From Mucidula mucida (taxonomy: Eukaryota; Basidiomycota; Agaricomycetes; Agaricales; Physalacriaceae): a stretch of DNA of 64,000 nucleotides. The DNA is taken from the NCBI GenBank assembly GCA_015501055.1, contig JADNYV010000001.1, positions 434,001 through 498,000 on the forward strand. The letters are read 5' to 3'. The number at the start of each line of letters is the position of its first letter. Position 1 is the stretch's first letter. Shown piece after piece: positions 35,943-47,003 of the stretch. The translations under genes and the position numbers were made by a program. The notes under the pieces are model-generated. The model did no database searches. It had not been told where the DNA came from and saw nothing but the letters and a program-made list of their open reading frames with translations.

Positions 35943-36434
35943 ATGTGGAACAGCCTCCGGACATCTCTCGGTTCCGCCCAAGCGGCGGCCCCGCTTCCCT
36001 CGCCCGTGACCATCCAAGGCATACGGTTTCCGGCCGACGGGTCCAAGCCGCACATCCTATCTCTCACGACAACCACGCACGACGTGAGCAACGGTCCCGA
36101 CAGTCCCTGGGGCCACGTCCCCGACCTGCGCCGGTTCTGGAAGTCGGAGAGGGCCTGGCAGCGGCGCGACTTCGAGACCTTCAGGCTCGAGAAGCAGCCG
36201 CTGAGCCACTGCGACGGCCTGTACGTCGTCTTCTTCTCGTTCGATCTCGAGTCGCTGCCCGGCAACAGCAACTTTCCCGAGCGTGTCACCAAAGCCGGAC
36301 GGACTTTCGCTGGCGATGCCTTTGTTGTCAAATTAAAGGGCAACGAAATCGGGTCTGACTTGGGAGAGGACGGATGGGCTGCCTGGGATGATGTCCCATC
36401 GGATATCTTGGACTTGCCCGTTATGAGGATTTGA
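35943..36434 (+). CDS. Small unknown protein (163 aa)
   Basis: ATG 35943 begins MWNSLRTSLGS. The C-terminal part is well formed, with FDLESLPGNSNFPERV and DGWAAWDDVPSDILDLPV. No known domain is recognised. GC-rich codons with third-position C/G bias support coding. It is convergent with locus B and ends 188 bp from its poly(A) tract. Confidence 0.55.
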   Translation: MWNSLRTSLGSAQAAAPLPSPVTIQGIRFPADGSKPHILSLTTTTHDVSNGPDSPWGHVPDLRRFWKSERAWQRRDFETFRLEKQPLSHCDGLYVVFFSFDLESLPGNSNFPERVTKAGRTFAGDAFVVKLKGNEIGSDLGEDGWAAWDDVPSDILDLPVMRI

Positions 36435-36618
36435 GGGTGAAGGGTTAGTTGATACCCTCTGCTATGACTTAGCTTTGATTTGACGAAGACTTTGAGCTTC
36501 AAGGGAAAGTTTCTTGGTTATCGTGTTTTATTGTTTTCTTCTCTTTTAATTCGGTTTACTATTCTCCTCTTTACATTCTTACGAGTCATCTTACTTTTCC
36601 TTTTCTTTTGTCTTTTTT

Positions 36619-36621
<3 letters not shown>

Positions 36622-36657
<36 letters not shown>
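36622..36657 (-). other. Poly(A) tract at the 3' end of locus B
   Basis: Thirty-six A residues on the minus strand lie 198 bp beyond the last minus-strand ORF. The context downstream is purine-rich. It matches a copied RNA tail and mirrors locus A. Confidence 0.65.
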
Positions 36658-36658
<1 letters not shown>

Positions 36659-36854
36659 ACGTTGCTTTAAGAGCCAACGTACCTGCGAACTAGGGATCAA
36701 CCAACAGGACATATGAGAAAATGAAATAAATCAAAATAACAGAAAGGGGGGCCCCATGCTGTAAAGACAGTACGCTGGCCAGAACGACGGAGTCTGGCAC
36801 CCACTTCGTACAGCGTGAGTTGGACTAAGGAAAGAACAAAACTAGGAAAAGGGA

Positions 36855-37046
36855 TCAGTAGGCGAAGCAATTCATGCAGCCCGTGGTGTTGTGGCCACAA
36901 GCGGTGCACCACGTGCTCGGAGAGGCACCTTGGTGATTGGCGTCACACTGGCAGCAGTTCCACATCTCGATAGTCGACGGGGAGAAAGCAGCGGGGAGAA
37001 AAGGCTTCAAGATGTTGAGAGGAGATGGATGACAGCCGGTTGCCAT
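36855..37046 (-). CDS. Locus B ORF4: small cysteine-rich, zinc-ribbon-like protein (63 aa)
   Basis: From ATG 37046 the C-terminal half contains WNCCQCDAN, WCTACGHN and CMNC, giving four CxxC-type pairs suited to bind zinc. It begins 91 nt after the ORF3 stop and is the last ORF before the poly(A). Small cysteine-rich ORFs 3' of the coat gene occur in several plant and fungal virus groups and often suppress RNA silencing or bind nucleic acid. Similar short zinc-ribbon proteins also exist as fungal genes, so origin is open. Confidence 0.5.
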   Translation of the reverse strand: MATGCHPSPLNILKPFLPAAFSPSTIEMWNCCQCDANHQGASPSTWCTACGHNTTGCMNCFAY

Positions 37047-37136
37047 TCGTTTCGTGGAGAAGAGTGAGTGATACCATGACAGGGAAAAGTCAAGGTATTG
37101 TGGCAACAAGTGTGCTTGCGGCCACGGAGAACGCGA

Positions 37137-38123
37137 TTATCCATCGTAAGGAGACGTGAGAGTGCCCAGATACTGGCTCCACTCGTCTCCAGGGCCGCGG
37201 AGATGATGACCGACGCCAAGTCGAGACCCTTTGCGGCCGCTCCTGCCTTCGATGTTCGAGACTTTGCGACGATAAGCTTTCTCAGCCAGCCGGTTGTTGA
37301 AGTGGGCGTCGATGATGCCCTCCTGGTCCAGACCGGTGTAGGTGATCTCTTCGGCCTTGCCCTTGTTGAGATCGGCCTTCTTGCTGTCGGCGACGCGGAT
37401 CTCGGCTTCCTCCTTGGTGAGGCGGTCGCCAAAGAGGTCGGGGACAAGAACCCAGGCGGCGGGGTTTGTGCCGTTCTCGAGGCGGTACTCGCGACTGTGG
37501 GCCGTGCCGTTCTCCTTGATCTCGGCGATACCCGGCACGCCTTTCTCCCAGTACGTCCAGTAGAGATCGCCGAAGCTCTTTGCGCAGCGACGGAAGGTGA
37601 ACTGGGTGCCGCGGGTCTCGAAGAAGGCTCTGGCCTGGGATTGGAATTCGGTCCAGGACATGAACTTCTTGACCGTCTGGTCGGGCGACATGAGCTCAAG
37701 GCCACCGAGTCCCTTGACTTCGTCGGTGCCCTTGTGCAGGAGGATGAACTTGAAGAGGTCGATCTGAAGCTTGCCGTACCAGATCTCCAGGTCGTTCAAG
37801 TCGCCGATGATAGCGAGGAAGGTCTGCATGTCGCGGATGGAGATCAGGCCGCCGGAGGAGGTGTCTTCGTCGGCGAGGGACATGAGGCCATCGAGGATGA
37901 TGCCGTGCTTGGCCAGGGGATCCGTGTGCGCCTTGGACTTGATGATGGGCGCGGGCGGGGCGATCTTGGGCTTCTGCTTTGCCAGGGCAGCCTTGTAATC
38001 GTCGATCGACAGCTGATCTGCGTGCTCGGAGGTGTGGTGGGAGACGAAGGCCTGGTCGCTGTCTAGGACGACGGCGTCGTGGTTCAGGTCGCAGGTGACG
38101 GGGAAGGTGATGGAGGTTGTCAT
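37137..38123 (-). CDS. Locus B ORF3: flexuous coat-protein-like protein (328 aa)
   Basis: ATG 38123 overlaps the TGA of ORF2 in the sequence ATGA. The core has TQFTFRRCAKSFGDLYW, NPAAWVLVPDLFG and LTKEEAE, matching positions in locus A ORF3. The helical content, length and arginine-bearing core resemble filamentous coat proteins. The basic C-terminal 40 residues could contact RNA. The homology to locus A ORF3 is visible by eye; the coat function is inferred. Confidence 0.65.
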   Translation of the reverse strand: MTTSITFPVTCDLNHDAVVLDSDQAFVSHHTSEHADQLSIDDYKAALAKQKPKIAPPAPIIKSKAHTDPLAKHGIILDGLMSLADEDTSSGGLISIRDMQTFLAIIGDLNDLEIWYGKLQIDLFKFILLHKGTDEVKGLGGLELMSPDQTVKKFMSWTEFQSQARAFFETRGTQFTFRRCAKSFGDLYWTYWEKGVPGIAEIKENGTAHSREYRLENGTNPAAWVLVPDLFGDRLTKEEAEIRVADSKKADLNKGKAEEITYTGLDQEGIIDAHFNNRLAEKAYRRKVSNIEGRSGRKGSRLGVGHHLRGPGDEWSQYLGTLTSPYDG

Positions 38124-40698
38124 AGCTGCAGATTGCGGAACCACTCGTTGTTGGATCTTTCCTGGACGCGTTTGAGAGAGTGCAGATTGGTGCAAAGCTT
38201 GGGATCGTCTTGGAGGAGGTAGGTAATGGACACCGGTTTTAAGTGAGGGTACAGTAGGTCAGTGACTTTCTTGTTACTGACCAAATGATCGTCTCCGAGG
38301 ACTGCGGTCGCGCAGAAGTTGAAGCGATCACCCCTGAAATGCAGGGTCCGGTGCACAGTCCGCCTCCCCTTGTGGTCTGGCGAGCCTTTGGCGAAGGTGG
38401 GCTTGTGGTAGGCGCCAAGACCTTCGAGGATGCTCCAGGCGCGATTTCCGAGTTCCCCAAACATGTAGCTTGTCCGGCAGTTGGGGACAGATGCGAGGTC
38501 TTGGCCGTCGTCCTCGATCGCCAGGTTGCTTTCGCCCCTCGTCTCCTTCAGTGCCAACCAGATGGCCTGGCTGAAGGCTTCGGGCTCCTCGACGGCAAAG
38601 TCGAGGGCCTTGTAGATGTCGAGCTTGGCCACCAAGTGCTGGCGGTCGCGCAGGGCAGCCTCGGCAAGGGACTTGAGGGAATCAATCGTCTGACCCTCGG
38701 TCGGGTTGTGGTATGCCGTCAGGTCGAGGAAAGGGGAGAAAGCGCGTCCTCCTTTCCAGGTGAAGAGCCTCAGATCGCTACCACACTCCTCGACAAAGCC
38801 GTCCGCATTGCCGCCGAATTCCTTGAAGGTGTAGCCGTCCTTGTTGCGACGGTAGAGCTCGAGAACGGGCGTTTTGGCGCGCAAGGCCTTCTCGATCGCC
38901 CTTGGGGTGACCTTTGCCAGTCGCGGGAACTCCTCCAGGGCGACCTTGCAATCGGGGCTATCGGGCATCTGGCCGGTCCGTCGGAACACCTTCATGGCGG
39001 CGGTTGCAGCATCCACGGGAGAGCAGGAATCGAGGCCAGAGGTTCCGATGCCGGGACTGGTGAAGACGATGGTGTGGCGAGAACGACCGGCTCGACCGAG
39101 GCGTTGGACGTTCTGGCGGGGACCCAGGCGGAAGACAAAGGAGTATAGTACGCCATTCTCGAAGATAGTCCGAACTGCGGTGCCGGGATTGACCATATGG
39201 GAACAAGAGGTATCCAAACCTGCCTCGGTGTCGGGCGTGGCTATAAAGGTGATGTCGTGGGTCTCGCGGCGGAGCCACTCGGTCGCGGCTTCGCGTGTGA
39301 CGCAGGGGCAGAGCGGGGCGACACGCTCGCCGAGGCTTCTCAGGCGCTCGACGAGGGTATGTGCGGCAGGGCAGCTATCAACGATGGTCAGGAGGAGCAT
39401 GTTGCCATACTGCTTGTGCTTGCTGAGTTGATAGATGTTGGGCACTGGCATTGTCAGCGGGTCGGGGATCTCGATGGTGTTGATGGTGAGACCCGAGGTC
39501 CGAACCGGCGGGGGCTCCTCGTCCGGAGGCGTAGCCGAGGCGAAGACGATAGTGGGCGAGCGATACATCGTCGACACGTGGGTCAAGATGATCCTGATCC
39601 GTACGTGCTCCGATCTGGGCAAGTGGTACTCGTCGAGAAGGATAACGTCGACCGGGGGAAAGGTACCGTGGCGGTCGAAGAAGTCCTCGAGATCCTTGCT
39701 CTCACAGATATTGAGCTGGGCGGGCGAGTCAATAATGGAGAGGAAGCCGCAGTGAGCAACGTTTGGCTTGGAGAACGGGAGGTTTCGCGTCTCGATAGCG
39801 GCGGGGATCCGGTGGGCGAAGTTGGCCATGCAGCTAGCCACATTCGTAGGCGACGGCTGCACTAAGAGGATCGACTTCCCTGCTTGGAGAATAGGGAGGA
39901 GAGCATAGCTAGACTTGCCGCAAGCAGTAGGCCCGACCACAGTGCCAAAGCGCCGATTATTGTCGATGAAGTCCACCAGGCTCTGGTACTCGCCACGCTT
40001 GACACGAACCTTTGTGGGAGCCTCATAAGGAACGTAGCGCAGGTGAGGGCTAACGCCAGAAGAGACGTGGCGCAGTCTAGCGAGCTGGGAGTGGAAGTCG
40101 GCCCAGGGGAGGTCGGAGAGATCATCCAGCGGATTGTAAAGGCGGGGATAATCGGAGACCCTGGCGGCTTTGGCGGCAGGAAGAGCGTCGGCTCGGGGAC
40201 GGGTACGGTCTCGGTGCTTGCGTCTCCGCTTGTGCTGGGCGTTGGGGTCGGCTTGGTTGCGGATGAGCTGGGCAAGGCGCTGCATGGCGGGAGGAGGCAG
40301 TGATGCGGAGTGCGGAGGGGGCAGATCTCGGACCGGGTGTTGACGGCAGCAGCGGCGGAGATGGCAGACTGCTGGTAAGGGAGCACCGAGAGGAGGTAGG
40401 GGATGCGGTAGTAGCAGGCGTAGTGTGCTTCAAGGAAAGTAGAGAACGTGTGGGGGTTTGAGCCGGCCGCGGGAAAGGGAAGGTCCGAGTCGGGGCGAGG
40501 GTAGCGCTCGAGGAACGCCTTGTGGTTGTCGCCCTTGTTGATCCGATCGAACTCGGGGCCGATCCTGACGACGGAGAGGCCGGTGGAAGGAAGGAGAACA
40601 GAAAGATCCAAACGCAGAAGAGAATCACCAAAGAAAGCAAGGAAACGAAGTCGTGTGCTGGATGAAGGAAAAGAAATGGGGGAGCTCGTGTTGGGCAT
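38120..40698 (-). CDS. Locus B ORF2: viral-type SF2 (DExH) helicase
   Basis: The main frame (40285-38120, 721 aa) contains GPTACGKSS (motif I), DEYH (II), SAT (III) and RQNVQRLGRAGRSR (motif VI, intact), then a long C-terminal domain shared with locus A ORF2 (EEFPRLAKVT, ELYRRNKDGY). An N-terminal segment homologous to locus A lies in another frame from ATG 40698 to about 40310 (PHTFSTFLEAHY). A short intron ending at the CAG at about 40281 could link them, or a frame break separates them. It starts 60 nt after the RdRp stop. A second helicase of this class beside an alpha-like replicase is unusual. Confidence 0.77.
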
Positions 40699-40760
40699 CG
40701 CTGAAGAGAGACAGGTTGTTGAAAGCTGAAGATCAGTGAGTACGACCGGCTGAGGCTACA

Positions 40761-43700
40761 CTAGTAGCTGAGGTCGAAATGCCCGGAGCGGAGCTTGAGG
40801 AAGAAGGTCCCGATGAGACCGCGTCCCTGCTTCTCGAGGTAGAAGCGGAGGAGGCGGCGGGTGAGGGTGTGGAAGGTCAGCTGGGTGCCGCTGAGGTACT
40901 GAGCCGCGCCCTCGATATTCTGGGCCAACCGGCTGCAGTGTTCAGCGTAGGAGAGGGCAGCCTCGTAGATCCCTCCTCGTCGGGCCTTGTAAATGACGCG
41001 CTGGAGGAGCAGGGTCGGCTCGGCAAAGGTCCCGGCGGGGGTATTCAAGGTGCCGCAGAAGTACGGCATATCGGTATGAACCCCCTTAGATTGTAGGCGG
41101 AAGCGGTGCTTGCTGTTCTTGAACGACTGCCGCTCTACTACCTTCTCGTTGTGGTTCGAATCATCGCCAGAAAAGGCGCGGGCGACGGGGCGGACGCTGG
41201 CCGGAGTAAGCTGGTGCTTGAGAGCCTCATACGCCATATTGTCGAGCGTATTGAAGACCCATGTTGGCTTGAACCCGGAGGCGATGAAGATGCCGAATGG
41301 TCCTAGCATGCCGTGTAGGTTGGTGACCCATTCCAAGTATTCCTCGATAATGGCGGCTGGAATCCCTAATCGGTGCATCAGGAGAGTCTGGAAGCCTAGG
41401 AACTCCTCGTTCTGGGTCCCATCGAACGCGATGAAGTCGTCCTCTGTGGCGGCAGGTTCATTAGCAAACGGGGGTATCTTTCTCTCTCTCTCTCTCCCCC
41501 TCTCTTCGGGGGAGGATTTACTTACCGTAGCACATCTTGGTAAAGTCCCAGTACTTTTGGTACCACTCTTCTTGCTGGTCGAGAGTAATACCGTTGAGTA
41601 GTAGGATATGCGGCGGGAGGGCGGTTCTCATGGCACGGTAGATGTATCGAGCTAGGGCACCGAAACGAGCGTTGGCGATGGTAGGGAATCCGGTAATCAT
41701 CTGCCCCTTCTTGGCATCCCGATAGGCGGTCCCGGGCTTGGTGACGGCTTGGCCCTTGAGGAAGATCTCGGCCTTCCCGGGATCTAGAGAAGGATCGGAC
41801 CGGTAGGCGATATTCTTTAGCCCCTGAAGCCCCTTGTCGAGGAAATTGTCTAAGTCTTCGTCGTAGCACTCGTCCCAGATATCCTGGTTGTACTGCGGGT
41901 ACTTAGGCTCATAGACGTGCTCGAAGAATGCGAGGAGCTGTTGGGCGCCGCCGAGGTAGCTGATGACGGGCGCGCGAGGTCCTACCATCCGCTCTTTGAA
42001 GGTCCAGGCTTCCGTAGCTTTATCGTCTCGGCGGTGCCGCAAGAAGATAGCAGTAGCCTCGTCCGAATCGTCGACCTGGTGCGTCATCTCGCCGCTAATC
42101 CTAACCTCACGTCCAAAGACACGGGACGGGAAGAGCATCTCGCTAACGGCAGCCATAACGCTGGGCTCGGTAGCAATCTCGTAGGTGCTATAGCCGACAG
42201 GGGGAGCGCAGAGCGTAAAGTGAGACGAGAGGTCGTCGCGGGCAGGAGGCGAGGGGGCTGGATCGGCAGGCTTCGGATCGGCGAATCCGAGATGATAGCT
42301 GAGGTAGAGCCAGGGCATCAGCAGGAAGAAGGCCAGACGGCTGGCGATGGAACGACGGGCGCGGCCCTCGGTCCAGACATGATCCCAGGAGGTCTTGTAC
42401 GTGGGCGGTGGCCGGAGTGCTGCTATCTGTCGCCGGACCGTCTCGTTGTACGGGTGTCGATCGGTGCCCCAGCCGGAGAGAGGCTTGAAGAGCAGCTTCT
42501 CCAGCGGTGGGGGCTTCTTGCCTGGCATACGTAGGGGATCCTGGAGGTGGCGGGGGGTGTAGCGGATGCGGTGGTCGCGGACAGCCTGGTAGAGAGGCTC
42601 CCAGTTATTCTCCTCCTTGGCGATGATGATGGCCTTCAAGATCCGGGACGACGGCTGCAGGTTCTTGGGCTTGTGCGGGAGGTTGATGAGGAGGTTGCCC
42701 CTGCTGCGGTAGAGCATAGTGTAGACGGCCTTGTCGTCAGCTCGCCGCATGTTGCTGTCGATAACGATCTCGGGCAGGTCGAGCGTGTGGCCCTGGCAGG
42801 TGACGGGCGTGTATGCCTCCCGCTGCAGCTCCGCGGCAGTCTGGACCATGCCGCGGGTTGCCACGATCTGGCTGGAGAACTGGCTCGTCGAGAAGAAGAT
42901 ATCGCCCTCGTGCGGGTTGACCGACTCCACCCCCAGCTTCTCCGCCACCTTACTGCCTAGGCGGTAATTGTCGCGCTTGAAGGTGCAGGCAGCGTACGCG
43001 ACGAGATCAACCATAGGCTTGCATTCGGCCCATCCGCCCGTGTTGGGGGAGACGCTCATGCCGCCTTGGCCGGGCTCGCCGGTGAAGAAGACGTCCTTGA
43101 TGCTGGGCTTGACAGCGAGCAGTAGGTCGAAGGCCGGGAAGAGTCCGCAGTCGTCGAAGATGACGGTCGAGGGCAGCCGTTCGAGGAAGGCGGTCTCCCA
43201 GGTCTTGACGCGGTAGCCGTGGCCGGGGCGGAGGCCGAGGTTGTTCTTGATCTGGTCGCGGAGCTTGGCAGTCGGTGCGATGATACACCAGTCCTCGTCC
43301 TCGGGGTAGTGCTGATAGCGAGAAGCCAAGATCTGGATCATGTCGTGACTCTTGCCCGTGCCGCCTTCGCCGAGGATGCCGGCGACGGTGATGTGGCGCT
43401 GGGTAGACCGGGGCGGGCAGTCGATGAGAGACCGGGCCTTGGAGAGGAACTCCTGATTGTCGCGGAGAGCGACACCGAGGTTCCTGTTGGCGATGTCTTC
43501 GAGCGTGATCTTGGCCCGGCGCATCGAGATGCGATAGGAGCGCGAGTAGGAGCGGCAGAGCTGGAACAGGTGCTGCTGCACGGGCGAAGCATTGACGTGG
43601 CCCCGAGGCTTCTTCACCATGACGGGGGACCGAACCGGCTTCTCGGCAGACCAATGGTTGGGCGAGTGGAAGATGTCGTAGCAAGGATGGGGGCTGTCTC

Positions 43701-46631
43701 CCAGGACAAAGGTCGAGCGCGCGGCGTGCACCTTGAAGCGTACCTCCATGCACTTGGCCAGGAAGCGCAGGTGGTTGTGCGTCAGGGGGGCCGGGCGGAA
43801 TCCCGAGTACAGGGGCGGAGGAGTGAAGTCGGGACAGGTCAGGAGGTGGTCCCAGACCTCCTTGCGGGAACGCTTAGTGGCTTCGACGACTGCATCGACA
43901 AGACAGAAGCCCGTGTTCGGCGGTGGCGGTGGCGGTTGATCGGCGTCGTCCAGGATCGCGTCGTTGCCGGCGAGGGTCGGGATGCTCATGATCCATAGCC
44001 GGTTGACAAACCGCAGCTGATGGATGGATTCCGGAAGAGCATAGTCCCCTTTGGTCTTGGGTAGCGTGTCCAGCTCGACAAACTTAACCCGGTAGGGCTC
44101 CTTCAAGGCGTGTTCGCAAGCACCTTTGAGGCCGCCCTTGGTGCAGTTCTGGGCCGGGCTGCGGTTGCTGACGTCCTTGTACACGTTGTCGCCGACCTTC
44201 TCAAAGCCGGGAGGGAAGGGGAAGCGGAGACCGTCGGCCGGCACGGTGATGTACATGGTCCCGGTGATGCGGAAGAGCTGCGATTTGATGAAGTCGGCCT
44301 CGTCGCCTTCCATCAGGAGCACGTTGAGTTCAGTCGTGCTCGGCGGAGGCGGAGCGAAAGGTCGCCAGTTGCCGTAGGACTTGTTGCTAGTGTTGATGTT
44401 GTGAACATGCTCTCCAGCACCGTTTGGACCAGGAACCGCAGGAGCCGGTGTCTTTGGAGACTGGGCTTTGGCCGGAACGTCTTTGGCCGGGTTGGCTTTG
44501 GTCGGCTTGGTTTTGGTCGGCTTGGCTTTGGCTGAGGGGACTTTCGCTTGCCGGCTTTTCGGGGGGTCGGGCTTTGGTCCGGCCGGCTTCGAGGGGGGGG
44601 GTGATGGGGGAGGGGCGTCCGAGTCATGATGAGAATCCGTATCGTCGTCCGGGTGTGGCTCATCATCGCGGAACGGGTCGTCGTCGTGGCTCGAGTCGTC
44701 TCCATCGCCATCGTCGCCATTGTCCATGCTGTCGTCATCGTCATCATCACCATAGTCCGTGCTGTTGTCGTCGCCATCAGTGGAATCGCCCTCGTCCGAG
44801 TCGGAGTCGTCGGAATCGTTGGCGGCGGGGTCGACTGGTGTCGCGGGAATCATCATGTAGTTGGGCGAGAAGAGCTGATGAAGGGCGAGATCGACGCGGA
44901 TGAGGACGGGGAATCGCGGAATGAGCCAGGCCTTGAGACGCAGGAGGGCTCTGGCAATGGCCTCTTCCAGTGCTTCGTCGGCCCGGTAGACCATTGGACG
45001 GAAGAGACCGCGCCAGAGAAGAGGCAGGAAGGCGGCCAGGTGGTAGTCGACCGAGTTGAGGACGGGCAGCAGGAGGGGCCTGTTTCTCAGCAGGGCGGCG
45101 GGCCAAGAGGACCAGACGTGAGCGACGAGGGTCGGGATATTCCTCAGGATCACGCGCTCTCCTTGGAGCAGGACGCCGATGATGAGCAAGAGGAAGAAGA
45201 GGCCGAGCAGGATCGGACGGGGAGCCTCGTCAGACAGGCGGCGCGGAGAGCCGGATCCCAGCGCGGGAGGGAGGACGGCAACGAGCTTCCAGTCGACCTT
45301 GTCGGGCCAGATGATGGACTCGATGGCACTGGGTAGGTCGCGCTTGTCGAAGCGACGGACAGGGTCCCACAGAGGTCCGAGGCGGTAGGCGCCGTGACGG
45401 TACTCGGCTTGACGAGGAGAGGTCCATGTGGCTGGGCCAACGCCGCGACCTGGATCTGGGTGGCTCGGGAGTAGGTGCAGAACGGGACCAAATGCGGCCT
45501 GGAGCATGAGATTCGGGAGGGCTCCCAGAGGAGTCTGGACGCTGCCCAGGAATCCCGAGGCTAGGGAGCTCTCCAGGCGCAGCCTCTCGCGGTAGGCCAC
45601 GTCTGACATGAGGTAGCGGTCGCTAGCCGGGACGAACTCGTGCTTGTGGTCGTTGCACCACATGTTGAGGCGGGCCGCGATGCTCCGGTGGTTGGCGTGG
45701 CCGACGGGGAAGGAGTAGTTGAGCAGGAACCTCAAGGCCGTACGGTTGAGGAGCCGTGGTCCGGCAGCGGTGCGGACCAGGTCGCAGCCGGGCACCTGGA
45801 GCGTGTTGTGGCCCTTGACGACGCTGAGGCCGCGGGTGATGACCACAAGGTGGCAGGGGTCGGCAGACCAGTTGATGGAGACGCCGAGATCGAGGCCGTC
45901 GCCGTGGATGGCCGATGTCTTGAGCAGCCAGGAGCCGGACACGGGCTGGACGTACGACTCACTCCAGACGCCGTCGGGAGCGAACTCGAACATCTCCTTG
46001 TCCTCGGGCACAATGCGGTACGAGTAGGCCGGACACTCGAACGACGGGACGTCCAGGAGCAGAGGTACCGGGTAGTCGACCGTGCCGACGAGAGTGGTGA
46101 GGTACGGGGACTTGGAGAAGATCATCAGCACATCGGCAGGACTGAAATGATGAAGGGCGTCGTGGACGAAGAGGGTCTGCTGTTCCACATCGGGAGGGGG
46201 GAGCTCGGTGATCTCGTCGTAGCGCAGGACATCTTTTTCCACGAGACCAAAGTTCAGCAAGGGATATGCCGGGTCTTTGGGTTCGAGGTGAAGGTCTCTC
46301 AAGAGGCGGTCGTGCTTGAAGCGCTTGAGAAACCAGGTGGCGAAAGGGCCGAGGAGCCTGAGACGAGCCGGGACGATCTCGCGAGGCAGTAGTCCTCCAG
46401 CGTCTTGCTGACCGGATGGCTGTGGCTTCCCGGCGGGTCCGGGTCGGTGCCGATGCCGAGCAGGCGGAAGTAGTGCTGGCCGGGCGAGGGGAGGCGGAAC
46501 CTGGAGTACCGCGAGAGTCCCTCGTACATGGCGCGCACCTTGACCACACCATCGGTCTGCAGGTTGTACTGCAGATCGTTAGTTGTGATCTGGCCCAGCA
46601 GGGCGTTCAGAGCATCGGGTCCTCCAGACAT
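40761..46631 (-). CDS. Locus B ORF1: methyltransferase, protease, SF1 helicase and RdRp in one protein
   Basis: The start is ATG 46631 (MSGGPDALNALLG). A tymo-like methyltransferase begins with SHSHPVSKTLEDY. About 46395-46410 the frame shifts by one, with no intron possible, and runs from there to 41526. It continues with DALHHFSPADVL, a hydrophobic segment (LLGLFFLLLIIG), a long acidic then Lys/Pro-rich linker, a C/H protease candidate (TGFCLVDAV, SPNHWS), an SF1 helicase (GEGGTGKSH, FDDCG, TGEPGQ) and the RdRp N-terminus (FLKGQAVTKPG). An 82-nt intron (41525-41444) splits the motif A codons; after it come FIAFDGTQNEE (A), SGFKPTWVFNT (B) and FSGDDSN (C). Overall it recalls deltaflexi- or tymo-like mycoviruses. 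The early shift may be damage. Confidence 0.83.
41444..41525 (-). other. Spliceosomal intron inside RdRp motif A region
   Basis: The donor is GTAAGT, the polypurine/CT-rich interior reads (AG)n on the minus strand, a branch-like TGCTAATG lies upstream, and the acceptor is CCACAG. It is 82 nt, not a multiple of three. Removal joins a split Glu codon and keeps the RdRp frame; retention ends the protein before motif A. Confidence 0.85.
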
Positions 46632-47003
46632 GGCGGGCACGGTGCGAGAGCAGGCGTGCTTTCTGGAGCGAGACGGGGTCCGGAGGGGGAGGGGGGAGGT
46701 GTAACTCGGAGGCGTATCTCTTTGCGCTTGGCGTGAACAACGGACTCTGTCGGTACCGGTAGAATGACGGTACGCACAGAGGTACGAGCAAGTCGGGTCG
46801 AGAGGCCTGAGTGCAGTCTGCCACGGTAAAGCCTGCCAGCGTGACCTATAATTCCTTGAGGTTGGGTAAGGTTAATAGGAGTTGGATGGTTCTGGTTGAG
46901 GCTGTCTAGCGTGGGATGGGTTGGGTTGTTGTGTTGACCTTCGTTGAAAGTGAGGAGAGAAGAAAAGAGAAAGGACCAAAGAAGATGGGCGTCCTGAGGC
47001 TGG

